Source of the DNA: an uncultured Granulosicoccaceae bacterium
GTDB lineage: Bacteria; Pseudomonadota; Gammaproteobacteria; Granulosicoccales; Granulosicoccaceae
Direction: 5' to 3'
Length of the DNA: 64,000 nucleotides
Assembly: GCA_938041955.1 (NCBI GenBank)
Contig: CALISD010000071.1
Coordinates: forward strand, 62,001 to 126,000
The notes beneath the pieces were generated by a model that was not told the DNA's origin, searched no databases, and worked only from the letters and a program-made list of their open reading frames with translations. The number at the start of each line of letters is the position of its first letter. Position 1 is the stretch's first letter. Positions 8,327 to 17,877 of this stretch are shown here, one piece after another. Position numbers and translations under genes: made by a program.

Positions 8327-10075
8327 ATGTCGACCGGAAAAGCTCAAATCAGCTTCAAAATTGCCGCACTGCTCTTTGCGACCCTCACGCTGGGTGCGTG
8401 TAATGGCGGTGACTCTGAACCTGAAACACAAGATAAAACACCAACTCAAAACGTCATCCCCGCCACCTCGATAGGCTACGGCACAATGCCATCGTTGGCT
8501 CAATCCGACAATAATTTTGTTGGCGATCACTTTTCTGGCAGCGGCGCTTGTGGCGTCTGCCACAATGATATTACAGACGATAACAATAAAGATGTGTCCA
8601 TTGGAACTGCGTGGGAAACCAGCACGATGGCGAACGCCGCCCGCGATCCATATTGGCGCGCCAAAGCAGCGGCGACGATCAAGAACTACCCGCACCTAAG
8701 CCATGAAGTTGATGATACGTGCACTCGCTGCCACGCACCGATGGCGAACGAAGCCGCTCGAAAGGACGGCGCAGAATACGCTTTATTCGGCGACGGATTT
8801 CTGAATCCGGAAAACAAATACTTTGATCATGCGATGGACGGCGTGAGCTGCACCTTGTGTCATCAGATTGAAGACACCGGCAGCCTGGGTACAATTGCTT
8901 CCATGTCCGGCAACTTCTCTATTGCTGAACTGCCACCGGAAGACAAAGAAAGCCGCCCGGCCTATGGCCAGTACGCTGATCCCGTCGGTGCTTACATGAT
9001 AGCTAACGCGGCCTATACGCCAATATACGGAGCACATATGAGTGACTCATCCGTATGCGGAACCTGCCACGATCTAAAAACTCCCACGGTGGATAGTAAC
9101 GGCGAAGTGATACCTGCAGTACTCGAAGACAGATTTCCAGAGCAGCAAACTTATTCTGAGTGGCGCAACAGTGATTATCGGACCGGCGGTGCAAAAGACG
9201 CCACCTGCCAGTCTTGCCACATGCCAAAGAACAACACCACTGTGGCGTTAGCCTCATCTGGTACCGACATACGGCGCTCCGATTTTTCTGAACATACTTT
9301 CCTCGGTGCTAACACTGTGATGTTAGATATGTTTAAGAACTTCAGGAACGAGCTCGGCATACAGGTTGAGGGTTTTGATCAAGCCATTCTACGTAATCGT
9401 GAGTTCCTGAAAACGTCTGCCGACCTGACGATCAACGGAACTCGAAACGAGGGCGACAGCATCATCGCCACCATTCAAGTGAAAAACAACACAGGGCACA
9501 AACTCCCTAGCGGCTACCCTTCACGGCGGGTGTTTGTACACTTTATTGTCACTGACGAAAATGGTGCTGTAGTGTTTGAATCCGGCAAGATGAATCCCGA
9601 TGGAAGCATTGTTGGAGCAGATGGTGACATCAACTACAAAGAGTATGAACCGCACTACAACAGTATTGTTCGCGAAGATCAGGTATTAATATTTGAGTCT
9701 ATTATGGGAGACACAAGGGGTCAGGTGACGCACTCACTGATAGAAGCTGCCCGCCACCTTAAAGACAACCGGCTAACTCCGGTTGGATTCGACAAAAATG
9801 TCGTTAGCAGCGATGTTGCGGTTACCGGCGAGGCACTACTGGACAACAATTTTAACGCAGGTCTGGATATTTTCGAATATAAAGTGCCCGTGACAGAGAA
9901 CGGCACGTACTTCATCTACGCGGACCTTGTCTATCAGCCACTGGCCTATGGACACCTGGAATACCTGTTCAAAGATACAGACGTGCCGGAAGTAGACCAG
10001 TTTAAGACCATCTACGATGCCACCACGCTTCGATCAGAAACGATTTCAAGTGCCGTCAGGCAACACACTTTCTGA
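8327..10075 (+). CDS. Pentaheme c-type cytochrome lipoprotein
   Basis: A 582-residue protein with a lipoprotein signal (lipobox LGAC, Cys25). It has five CxxCH haem-attachment motifs starting at Cys75, Cys132, Cys175, Cys244 and Cys294, all in the N-terminal half. The C-terminal half contains NNTGHKLPSGYPSRR and a beta-rich segment typical of multihaem cytochromes related to the cytochrome c554/NrfA-like superfamily. It should be membrane-anchored on the periplasmic or outer face and carry electrons. Haem would be attached by the Ccm system encoded at 32667-39813. It lies 124 bases downstream of the dehydrogenase-like propeller protein, which suggests an electron-transfer pair (inference). 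Its terminal electron acceptor is unknown. Confidence 0.8.
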   Translation: MSTGKAQISFKIAALLFATLTLGACNGGDSEPETQDKTPTQNVIPATSIGYGTMPSLAQSDNNFVGDHFSGSGACGVCHNDITDDNNKDVSIGTAWETSTMANAARDPYWRAKAAATIKNYPHLSHEVDDTCTRCHAPMANEAARKDGAEYALFGDGFLNPENKYFDHAMDGVSCTLCHQIEDTGSLGTIASMSGNFSIAELPPEDKESRPAYGQYADPVGAYMIANAAYTPIYGAHMSDSSVCGTCHDLKTPTVDSNGEVIPAVLEDRFPEQQTYSEWRNSDYRTGGAKDATCQSCHMPKNNTTVALASSGTDIRRSDFSEHTFLGANTVMLDMFKNFRNELGIQVEGFDQAILRNREFLKTSADLTINGTRNEGDSIIATIQVKNNTGHKLPSGYPSRRVFVHFIVTDENGAVVFESGKMNPDGSIVGADGDINYKEYEPHYNSIVREDQVLIFESIMGDTRGQVTHSLIEAARHLKDNRLTPVGFDKNVVSSDVAVTGEALLDNNFNAGLDIFEYKVPVTENGTYFIYADLVYQPLAYGHLEYLFKDTDVPEVDQFKTIYDATTLRSETISSAVRQHTF

Positions 10076-10081
10076 TTCCTT

Positions 10082-10149
10082 TGCTCTATTAAGAGCACAC
10101 GCTGTTAATCCTCGCTGATTTAATCCACTCCTGATTAAGGGAGTGGATT
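10082..10149 (+). terminator. Two tandem hairpins after the cytochrome gene
   Basis: TGCTCT-ATTA-AGAGCA (10082-10097) is a perfect 6-bp stem. AATCCACTCC, 8-base loop, GGAGTGGATT (10122-10149) is a perfect 10-bp stem. Both lie just after the stop at 10075. Neither is followed by a strong T-run, so they may act as weak terminators or as 3'-end stabilisers between the cytochrome gene and the next gene. Confidence 0.4.
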
Positions 10150-10312
10150 CCCTCCATTCCGTAACAACCCAGGCAGTTCGCGTGAAAGCGAATGTGAACT
10201 GTGCACAGTCAAAAATGTGACAAATTCGGCATCATACGCGCTGCAGGGATTTGATAGGTATTTGAAGCCAACTCAGTCCCCTCGTTATTTACTTCTAGAC
10301 CACGCGCCAGCG

Positions 10313-12577
10313 ATGAGACCGACCATGCTTCGTCATTTTTTTGCTTTATTGCTACTGTTCACCGGTGCGGTATGTCACGCAGCCTATGTGCAGGATCGTG
10401 ATCTAATCTCATTGCACTATGATCATGCGCCAGACAGGGATGATGGCCATGCTACCGTTGCAGCACTCGCCGTAGTCCGCACACTTGGAATCCAGCCACA
10501 CGTGGTAAGTGGTGCCTATGGGCAACGAAATCGCAACCAATACCAGCCTGCTGCCGAACCGGTAATGCAGGAAACCTGGGGTTCTGATTGGCTAAATGCC
10601 CACGCTAACTGGCAGGCATCGGTGAACGCCACCTACACACGATGGCTAGCGACACTCTCTAATGGTGGTGATATCTGGGTAGCTGAAGGCGGCCAGGCTG
10701 ACTTCACTGCAGACGTGGTGCGTCTAATCAATTCCAACAACCGATCCATCAACACCAGAGCACGAATTCACGTGGTGCAGCACAGCACATGGAATGAAGA
10801 GCAGGCTAACCAAAGTGATCTCAACTACACCAGAAACAATACCAATTACGTGAAAATCGCCGATGGCAATGGATCGAACGCCACAGCAGATTTGAATCAA
10901 AAAAGCGCGTCTTTCGTCACCACAGCCAGAGCCAGCCAATACGCAGCAGCATGGAATGCCGCCTTCCGGTACCTGAATCCGAATAACAAGCTCGACTTCT
11001 CAGACACAGTTGAGCTCCTGCACATACTTGAGATTGGAAAGGACAGAATCGCAACCGTTAATGACTTTGGCGCAGAGTTCCTTACACAAAATTCAATTCC
11101 TCAACCAAGTTCACCTACTGCATGGAGCGACTCTTATTCAGTCGAAGGGCAATGCTATTGCGACACAAACTTTGATCACGGTTTAACATCGGTGACAGTG
11201 AACACACCGGCAGGCAATAAGCGAGTACCAGAAATCTGTGCTGACATCACAGCAAAGCTAGGCGTTGGAAGTTTCAATAATCGCGTGTACTACAACACCA
11301 TACAATGCGGGCACCCACCCGCCAACAACGCCGCTGATGAATCGAGCTGCCCTGGTATTCCAAGAGCTACAAACAATTACACCGGCTATCGCTGCCAGCA
11401 AACAGGGGCTACCTGGAACCTGGATAAAGTGTATTCACAAACACCAGAACCGACTGAGCCAGCGGCACCGACTGAGCAGCCGGTGCCGGAAGAAGCACCA
11501 CCTGCTGTTTTTCCAACCTGTAGCAGTGATGCAATCGATTCTGATGGCGACGGTTACGCATGGGAGAAAAATCAGAGCTGTGTGATTTCAACAGACCAAC
11601 CGACGACTTCCCCAGAACCAACCATAGAACAGCCCACTAGCCCACCCGATCTAATAGTAGATTTTCCAACATGCCGTCTGGCGGCGACTGATGAGGATGG
11701 CGATGGATACGGCTGGGAAAACAATCAAACCTGTACGATCAGCAGCACTACCACGGGTATTCCAGACGAACCAAACTTGTTAGATTTTTTCCCGGCCTGC
11801 AGTGCCTTCACCAACGACACAGATGGTGATGGGTATGCATGGGAAAACAACCAAACCTGCGTGGTAACAAGCACAACTTCTGCGCCACCAAGCGCTGTGT
11901 TGCCCGACACTACGGCACCACCTGCTGAACCGAATTTACTGGACTTGTTCCCAATCTGCATAAATAGCACCGATCCTGACGGAGATGGCTACTCGTGGGA
12001 AAATGGCCAGAGCTGCATAGTAGTGGGCAATCCCACAACTACAGCCCAACCCGGCACCCCATCCCAACCTAACCTGCTAGATTACTTCCCGTCGTGCAGC
12101 GCATCACTGACGGACTCTGACGGTGACATCTATGGGTGGGAAAACAACCAGACCTGCGTGTTCTCAAACAATCTCTCCTCAATACCCGCTCCTGTCACAC
12201 CGGAAAACCTGGCTGACTACTTCCCGGCCTGTAGTAGTTCAGCAACGGATCCTGATGGCGACGGTTATTCGTGGGAGAACAATCAAACCTGTTTAATAAC
12301 AAATCCTGGTGCAAACGTAACTGCGCCAGGCGCACCTGCAAGCGATAGTCAACCCGCCTCTGTATCACTACTTCAGTTCCCGTCCTGCAGCAACTCTGCT
12401 ACAGATCTCGATGGCGACGGCTACGCGTGGGAAAACAATCAAACTTGCGCTATCAGTCCAGACGGCACCCCTGTTTCACTGGCTGTGTTCCCGATCTGCA
12501 GTGACGCTGCCATCGACGAAAACAATGACGGATACGCCTGGGAAAACAACCAGTCATGTACAGTCATCAGTGACTGA
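10313..12577 (+). CDS. Exported protein: hydrolase-like N-terminal domain plus eight Cys/DxDGDG/WEN repeats
   Basis: The frame opens at a GTG at 10217, but the signal peptide begins at the ATG at 10313 (MRPTMLRHFFALLLLF, cleavage near CHA-A), so I take 10313; the ATG at 10325 is an alternative. The mature N-terminal domain of about 400 residues contains SLHYDHAPDRDDGHAT followed by GGDIWVAEGGQADF. This faintly recalls the Asp-rich metal site of nucleoside-hydrolase-like folds, and I do not assign an activity. The C-terminal third holds eight copies of a Cys-bounded repeat, most beginning FPxC and centred on DGDGY-x-WENNQ-x-C, separated by Pro/Thr-rich linkers. The same module occurs in three other exported proteins of this window. 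Confidence 0.65.
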   Translation: MRPTMLRHFFALLLLFTGAVCHAAYVQDRDLISLHYDHAPDRDDGHATVAALAVVRTLGIQPHVVSGAYGQRNRNQYQPAAEPVMQETWGSDWLNAHANWQASVNATYTRWLATLSNGGDIWVAEGGQADFTADVVRLINSNNRSINTRARIHVVQHSTWNEEQANQSDLNYTRNNTNYVKIADGNGSNATADLNQKSASFVTTARASQYAAAWNAAFRYLNPNNKLDFSDTVELLHILEIGKDRIATVNDFGAEFLTQNSIPQPSSPTAWSDSYSVEGQCYCDTNFDHGLTSVTVNTPAGNKRVPEICADITAKLGVGSFNNRVYYNTIQCGHPPANNAADESSCPGIPRATNNYTGYRCQQTGATWNLDKVYSQTPEPTEPAAPTEQPVPEEAPPAVFPTCSSDAIDSDGDGYAWEKNQSCVISTDQPTTSPEPTIEQPTSPPDLIVDFPTCRLAATDEDGDGYGWENNQTCTISSTTTGIPDEPNLLDFFPACSAFTNDTDGDGYAWENNQTCVVTSTTSAPPSAVLPDTTAPPAEPNLLDLFPICINSTDPDGDGYSWENGQSCIVVGNPTTTAQPGTPSQPNLLDYFPSCSASLTDSDGDIYGWENNQTCVFSNNLSSIPAPVTPENLADYFPACSSSATDPDGDGYSWENNQTCLITNPGANVTAPGAPASDSQPASVSLLQFPSCSNSATDLDGDGYAWENNQTCAISPDGTPVSLAVFPICSDAAIDENNDGYAWENNQSCTVISD
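11510..12574 (+). repeat. Eight-copy Cys/DxDGDG/WEN protein repeat array
   Basis: Eight modules of about 25 residues, mostly FP-x-C-x(5-6)-D-x-DGDGY-x-WENNQ-[ST]-C, joined by 15-30-residue Pro/Thr/Ala linkers. Copy 5 has DGDIYG in place of DGDGYG and copy 8 has ENNDGYA, so calcium ligands may be lost in the last one. Each copy keeps two cysteines, one before the Asp loop and one after WEN. Confidence 0.85.
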
Positions 12578-12717
12578 CAGTCATCATACATTGAAGCACG
12601 TCATATATTTGGGTGAGAACATGGGCGTCACACTGAGCCCTTAACATTACACCTCAAGTGATGACAATAGCTTGACGTTAACCTTCGGGAGGCCCCGCCA
12701 ACCGAACAGTTAACGAA

Positions 12718-15327
12718 ATGAAAAAAATCCTGCTTACTCCACTGGCTGCTCTCAGCCTGTATTGGTCTGGTGCTGCAATAGGCGCTGATTTTGTTGCAGT
12801 CAGAATAGAAGCTGAAAACTTCTCTTCTAAAAGTGATCGCTGGGTGCTTACCAGTCCCACCAGTGTCCCTGACACGCAGCCAGATCCAGACCCGCCACAC
12901 AATAGCAGCGCAAGCGGCGGTGCAAATCTTGAGTTGCTACCAGACTCCCGGGTCACGCACGAAGATGAGGTTTTCAACGGTGGATACGATGGAAACTTCT
13001 GGGGCGGTCCTGGTGGCGGACCACGGATTGACTACAACGTCGACGTACCAGAGCCGGGTCGCTACCTGCTGTACGTCAAAACGTTTTCTACCGGCACCGA
13101 GGACAATGGTTTACACGCAGGTATCAACGGCACACTTCCAGAGAGCGGTAAACGCATACAGATTTGCTCCAAACACAATTGGTTCTGGACAAGCGGGCAA
13201 CGTACAAACGATAACCACTGTGGTGTAACCAAGACCATCTGGCTTGATGTTCCTGTAGCCGGCACCAACACCATTACCTTTTTCGCACGCGAAGACGGTT
13301 TCGAAATTGATCAGTTTTTACTACTGAAAGAAACACATGACGGATCACTAGACTGCTTTCCTACCTTCAACGACAAAATCCGCTGCCGCGACGTCGCCAC
13401 CGGGGCAACACTCAGCGACACCACCGTTCCTTTTTCACAAACCGTTGGCGGCAACACCATTACAGACCCACCGCCCCCGGAGCCGGAACCAGAGCCAGAG
13501 CCACAGGCAACAGAGATTGATCTTGATCTAGATATAAACTCTATTGGCTCAACTCACTTTGTGAATGACACCATCGAATATCGCGTTAAAGTCACCAACA
13601 AAAATACACAAGACACTGCAAGCAACACAATAGCAACAATAAGTCTGCCATCCGGACTTCAATACGCCGGCAGTTCGGAGTGCACCGAAAACGCGAATAT
13701 AGTCAGCTGCGAATTCAACAACATGGCAGCGGGTTCCAACAGCACTTTAAACTTCTTTGCACAGGCGATGTCAACCGGTAATCATCGAGTAGATGCACAA
13801 GTAAGCGCTGATGAAAATGATAACGTCAGCAGTAACAACACAGACTCAGCGACAGTATCAGCCGCGGAGAGTATCCCCGATTTTGAAGCCGGCATAACAC
13901 TCCACCAAAGTAGCAATGTAAGTTCAGTAGGCGGTCAAAACTCATACACTGTAATGATCACTAACTATGGATTGCAGGAAATCACAACAGCATCATTACA
14001 AATAGATCTTGCCGAAGGGATCGCATTAGATGCTTCTCAAGGCTGCAACGCCGATTGCGCCGTTCCAGCTGTTTTACCCGGTCAATCAGTTGAAATGGAC
14101 TTTCACACCATAGCAAGCGCCAGCGGAGAGCACGCAGTTACGGTACAGTTGATACTTGCCGATGATGCAGACTCAGCAAATAATACCGCCACTTCGACAG
14201 AAACCGTCGTTGAGTCAGTCATCGCCACCGGAGACAACGGTGAAATCGTTATCGAAGCGGAAAGCTTCAGCGCCCTTTCTCCAGCGGCAACAGATGACGC
14301 TCCACACTGGCTACTGATTAATCAGTCATTCACCGCACTTGATACCGAACTTGATCCCGATCAAGCCTCACCCGTGAGCGTCAGCGGTAGTGCGTATATG
14401 GAACTGTTGCCGGACACAAGAATTGATGCAAATGGTGCTCGACAGGAAGGTTTGACCAATTTCAGCACCGGCGGTGTTGGCACCACAATGTCATACAACG
14501 TTTTCTTCACAGAGGCCGGAATCTATAACGTGTTGGCGAGAATAAGAGCCAACAATACAGAAGATGCCACTCTGCACGTTGGCATCAACAATGATTGGCC
14601 GGCTACAAGTGAATCGGTTTCTGTCTGTAACCCGGATGGCAGCTGGCAATGGACACGTAACCTTAAAACAGATAGCGGCTGCTCAACCACAAGCGCCGCT
14701 ACGATTGAAGTAGACCGCCCGGGTATGCAGGTAGTGATGGTGTCACAGGACACCGACGGTCTGGAATTGGATAAACTAATTCTGAGCAAAAACCTGATCC
14801 TGGATTTAACCGGCAACGGCCCTGCGCCGAAGGTGTTTGATCCTGCTACTTCCGCTGATATCGCAGTAAGCACCAGTTTTTCAAAGCAGTCCGCTTCAAC
14901 TAATGAAGAAGTTCAATTGATTGTGCAACTGTCAAATGAGAGCTCTACGCAGGAGTCTGTGGGACTAATCATTACTATCGATGGTCTAACTCAGCCGCAG
15001 CAGCCAACTTTCTTTGATACTTGCTCCACTATAGCGTCGGGTACGGAGTGTTCACTTGAAAGGCTTGATGCCGGTCAGACTGTCACTGAGACCTTCAATG
15101 TTAGTTCTTCTGATGCGATAACCCTTGCCATTCAAACATCGGTTACTTCTGCACTTACAGACAACAACGCACTGAACAACTCAGATGAGGTAACGCTCAC
15201 TGTAACTCAGAAATCATCCGGTGGTGGTTCTTTGTCGTTATGGTTTTTAGCCATGTTATTGATGACATACGGAACGGCCCTGACCAGAACACGTCGTCCG
15301 GTTTCTCATCGATTTGATCAACCTTAA
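12718..15327 (+). CDS. Exported protein with two carbohydrate-binding-like domains, DUF11-type repeats and C-terminal sorting tail
   Basis: An 869-residue protein with a signal peptide (residues 1-22, ending GAAIGA). Two related beta-sandwich domains begin RIEAENFSS (about 28-205) and VIEAESFSA (about 500-690); the I-E-A-E-x-F start and the long GxY-x-x-x-x-x-R strand resemble CBM6/CBM35/malectin-type sugar-binding domains. Three DUF11/CARDB-like segments (about 265-380, 385-490 and 715-830) separate and follow them. The C-terminus is SSGGGSLSLWFLAMLLM followed by a basic end, the Gly-rich, hydrophobic, Arg-rich pattern of GlyGly-CTERM sorting signals. It is probably surface-displayed or released after processing. 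No catalytic domain is seen. Confidence 0.65.
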   Translation: MKKILLTPLAALSLYWSGAAIGADFVAVRIEAENFSSKSDRWVLTSPTSVPDTQPDPDPPHNSSASGGANLELLPDSRVTHEDEVFNGGYDGNFWGGPGGGPRIDYNVDVPEPGRYLLYVKTFSTGTEDNGLHAGINGTLPESGKRIQICSKHNWFWTSGQRTNDNHCGVTKTIWLDVPVAGTNTITFFAREDGFEIDQFLLLKETHDGSLDCFPTFNDKIRCRDVATGATLSDTTVPFSQTVGGNTITDPPPPEPEPEPEPQATEIDLDLDINSIGSTHFVNDTIEYRVKVTNKNTQDTASNTIATISLPSGLQYAGSSECTENANIVSCEFNNMAAGSNSTLNFFAQAMSTGNHRVDAQVSADENDNVSSNNTDSATVSAAESIPDFEAGITLHQSSNVSSVGGQNSYTVMITNYGLQEITTASLQIDLAEGIALDASQGCNADCAVPAVLPGQSVEMDFHTIASASGEHAVTVQLILADDADSANNTATSTETVVESVIATGDNGEIVIEAESFSALSPAATDDAPHWLLINQSFTALDTELDPDQASPVSVSGSAYMELLPDTRIDANGARQEGLTNFSTGGVGTTMSYNVFFTEAGIYNVLARIRANNTEDATLHVGINNDWPATSESVSVCNPDGSWQWTRNLKTDSGCSTTSAATIEVDRPGMQVVMVSQDTDGLELDKLILSKNLILDLTGNGPAPKVFDPATSADIAVSTSFSKQSASTNEEVQLIVQLSNESSTQESVGLIITIDGLTQPQQPTFFDTCSTIASGTECSLERLDAGQTVTETFNVSSSDAITLAIQTSVTSALTDNNALNNSDEVTLTVTQKSSGGGSLSLWFLAMLLMTYGTALTRTRRPVSHRFDQP

Positions 15328-15342
15328 GTCTCACTGGTAACA

Positions 15343-17877
15343 ATGGCGAGCAGCATGTCAATATTAGCAATTGCAGCACGAATGGTCGGTGTCCTCGGAG
15401 TCAGTATCCTCGGGCTCACTACAGCAACTGTTGCCCAGGCACAAACAGATTGGGTAGACCATTCGACCTCCAACAACAGCACCGTTACAGCTCGCCATGA
15501 AACAGGTTCTGTTGTCTCTGGCAATAAACTTTACGTTTTAGGTGGAAGAGGCAATCGACCGGTGCAGGTGTTTGACTCGGTTCAAAACAAATGGTCCAAC
15601 TTGGCTCCATTGCCAAAAGAACTACATCACTTTCAACCAGTGGTGGTAAACGGCGGCCTCTATGTTATCGGCGCATTCACTTGCTGCTACCCGGAAGAAA
15701 CAAACGTATCCGACATCTACCGTTTAGATCTTGCAAGCAACAACTGGCAAGTCGTAGGAAGCATACCCGCAGATAGACTCAGGGGATCAGCAGGTGCCGT
15801 TGTACGTAACAATAAAATCTATCTGATTGGCGGCAACACCAATGGCCACTCAGGTGGCGCTGTTCGATGGTTTGATGAATACAATCCAGCCACTGGATCA
15901 TGGACGGTTCTACCCGACGCACCCAGAGCCCGGGATCATTTTAGCGCGGCTGTTGTTGGCAACAAACTGATCGCCGCGGCTGGACGCACAACCAATCTAA
16001 GTTTCGGTGGCATGATAGGTCCTACTGACTCCTATGATTTTAATACAGGAAACTGGAGTTCGGTAAAAGCAATCCCCACTCCGCGCGCCGGTGCTGTCAT
16101 CGGGGTCAAAAATGGCAACTTGATAGTAATGGGCGGAGAAACGGACACCCAGTTAGAAGCGCACGATGAAGTCGAAGCTTACGATGTAGCGGGCAACAAC
16201 TGGCGATCTCTGCCGGCCCTGAAAACCGGACGGCATGGTGGCGCTGGCGGTGTAGTCGGCAACACATTGCACGCGATCACTGGAAATACCTACAGAGGTG
16301 GCGGGCAGGAAGTCAAAGATCATGAAACGCTAAATTTGTCGGACTCGGATAACGACGGACGGTTTGACTTTGAGGACGATAGCACCGGTACAGGAACAAA
16401 CCCCCTCCCCCTTGTTGATAGCGACAATGACGGATTAACCGACCAGGAGGAAGCTACACATCAGACCAACCCGCAAAATCGCGACAGTGACAATGATTCA
16501 CTGAGCGACGGCGACGAGGTGAATCTGCACAATACCGATCCGCTGAAAAATGATACCGACGCGGATGGGATATCCGACAGCGAGGAAATCGATCGGGGTA
16601 CTAACCCGTTAAAACAAGATACCGATAACGATGGATTGCACGATGGCGATGAAATCAGCCGCGGCACCAATCCGTTGGTAAGAGATTCTGATTCTGACGG
16701 CCTGTCAGACGGTAATGAAATCACTCGTGGCACCGATCCGCTTGAACAAGACACTGATGCCGATGGCTTACTGGACGCAGAGGAAATTGACTTCGGTACC
16801 AACCCGTTGACAGACGACACAGATCTTGACGGCTTGTCTGACATAGACGAACTACAAACCTATAGTACGGATCCAACAAACCCTGACAGTGATGGCGACA
16901 CACTTAAAGACCAGGACGAGTTGCAAATTCATTTCACTGATCCACTACTCGCAGATTCTGACAACGACGGCCTCACCGACGATGCAGAGATACTTACCTA
17001 CAACAGCAACCCGAATGCGTGGGATACCGACGGTGATGGCACCTCGGATGCAACAGAGGCTGCTGAGGGCACAAACCTGGTCAACCCTGATCAGGATGGC
17101 GATGGAATTTTGAACACTGTTGAAGGTAACGGTGATCTTGATGGTGACTCCCTGCCGAACTACCTTGACCTTGACAGTGACAATGACAGCATCGCTGATA
17201 TTGTCGAAAATGGAAAGCCCGACATCGACAACAACGGGCGGGTTGACACCAGTGACAACGGTACAAACGATGACAGTACTACCACCACAAGCTCAATTCA
17301 GAACGACGAAACTCAGTTGTTCGACTCGGACGGCGATGGAATCCCCAACATGTTTGACCTCGATTCCGATCAGGATGGATTAACTGATCTAGCAGAATCA
17401 GGCCGGTCAGACCCGGACAATACCGGACGATTGGCAGCAGACGTGTTCACCGATACCAATCAGGATGGTTGGCAAGACGGTATCGCCAACCCGGCACTCG
17501 ACACAGACAATGACGCTACACCTGATTACCTTGACCTCGACAGTGACGATGATGGCATTGCAGACTCCGTTGAGTACGGCTGGTCAGATCTTGATGTCGA
17601 TGCTGATGGCCGGCTTGATTTGGTTTCAGACAGCAACGCGGATGGACTTCACGACTCAGTTGCAGGGGTTCCGCCGGTTACAGCGGATGAAGATCAGGAC
17701 GGAATGCCCGATGCAATTGATCCGGAATTCAATCCAACAAGAGCAAGCGGCGGCGGTTGTACAATCAGCGCCAGTACTGATCCACTACTTCCAATGGCCG
17801 CACTCACGGTCATATCGCTTATAGCGGTGCGTCGCAGAGTTCGTCACAAGGTTCGAGTATCGAATCCAGATAAGTAA
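15343..17877 (+). CDS. Exported kelch-propeller protein with Asp-rich TSP3-type repeats and CTERM-like tail
   Basis: An 844-residue protein with a signal peptide ending ATVAQAQ. Residues about 40-320 are kelch repeats (YVLGGRGNR, YLIGGNTNG, IVMGGETDT), predicting a six-bladed propeller. Residues about 325-800 are a long array of Asp-rich calcium-binding repeats (DSDNDGLTDQEE, DTDADGLLDAEE), as in thrombospondin type 3/adhesin stalks. The end is GGGCTISASTDPLLP, a hydrophobic helix, then RRRVRHK, a Cys-containing C-terminal sorting pattern different from that of the preceding protein. It lies 15 bases after the preceding gene, so the two are likely co-transcribed. Its last 59 bases overlap the convergent GT61 gene. 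Confidence 0.75.
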   Translation: MASSMSILAIAARMVGVLGVSILGLTTATVAQAQTDWVDHSTSNNSTVTARHETGSVVSGNKLYVLGGRGNRPVQVFDSVQNKWSNLAPLPKELHHFQPVVVNGGLYVIGAFTCCYPEETNVSDIYRLDLASNNWQVVGSIPADRLRGSAGAVVRNNKIYLIGGNTNGHSGGAVRWFDEYNPATGSWTVLPDAPRARDHFSAAVVGNKLIAAAGRTTNLSFGGMIGPTDSYDFNTGNWSSVKAIPTPRAGAVIGVKNGNLIVMGGETDTQLEAHDEVEAYDVAGNNWRSLPALKTGRHGGAGGVVGNTLHAITGNTYRGGGQEVKDHETLNLSDSDNDGRFDFEDDSTGTGTNPLPLVDSDNDGLTDQEEATHQTNPQNRDSDNDSLSDGDEVNLHNTDPLKNDTDADGISDSEEIDRGTNPLKQDTDNDGLHDGDEISRGTNPLVRDSDSDGLSDGNEITRGTDPLEQDTDADGLLDAEEIDFGTNPLTDDTDLDGLSDIDELQTYSTDPTNPDSDGDTLKDQDELQIHFTDPLLADSDNDGLTDDAEILTYNSNPNAWDTDGDGTSDATEAAEGTNLVNPDQDGDGILNTVEGNGDLDGDSLPNYLDLDSDNDSIADIVENGKPDIDNNGRVDTSDNGTNDDSTTTTSSIQNDETQLFDSDGDGIPNMFDLDSDQDGLTDLAESGRSDPDNTGRLAADVFTDTNQDGWQDGIANPALDTDNDATPDYLDLDSDDDGIADSVEYGWSDLDVDADGRLDLVSDSNADGLHDSVAGVPPVTADEDQDGMPDAIDPEFNPTRASGGGCTISASTDPLLPMAALTVISLIAVRRRVRHKVRVSNPDK

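Noticed and set aside
16321-17740. DNA-level tandem repeats in the kelch/TSP3 gene
   Set aside because: The repetition is in protein sequence (calcium-binding repeats) with diverged codons, not a simple DNA tandem repeat or CRISPR array.
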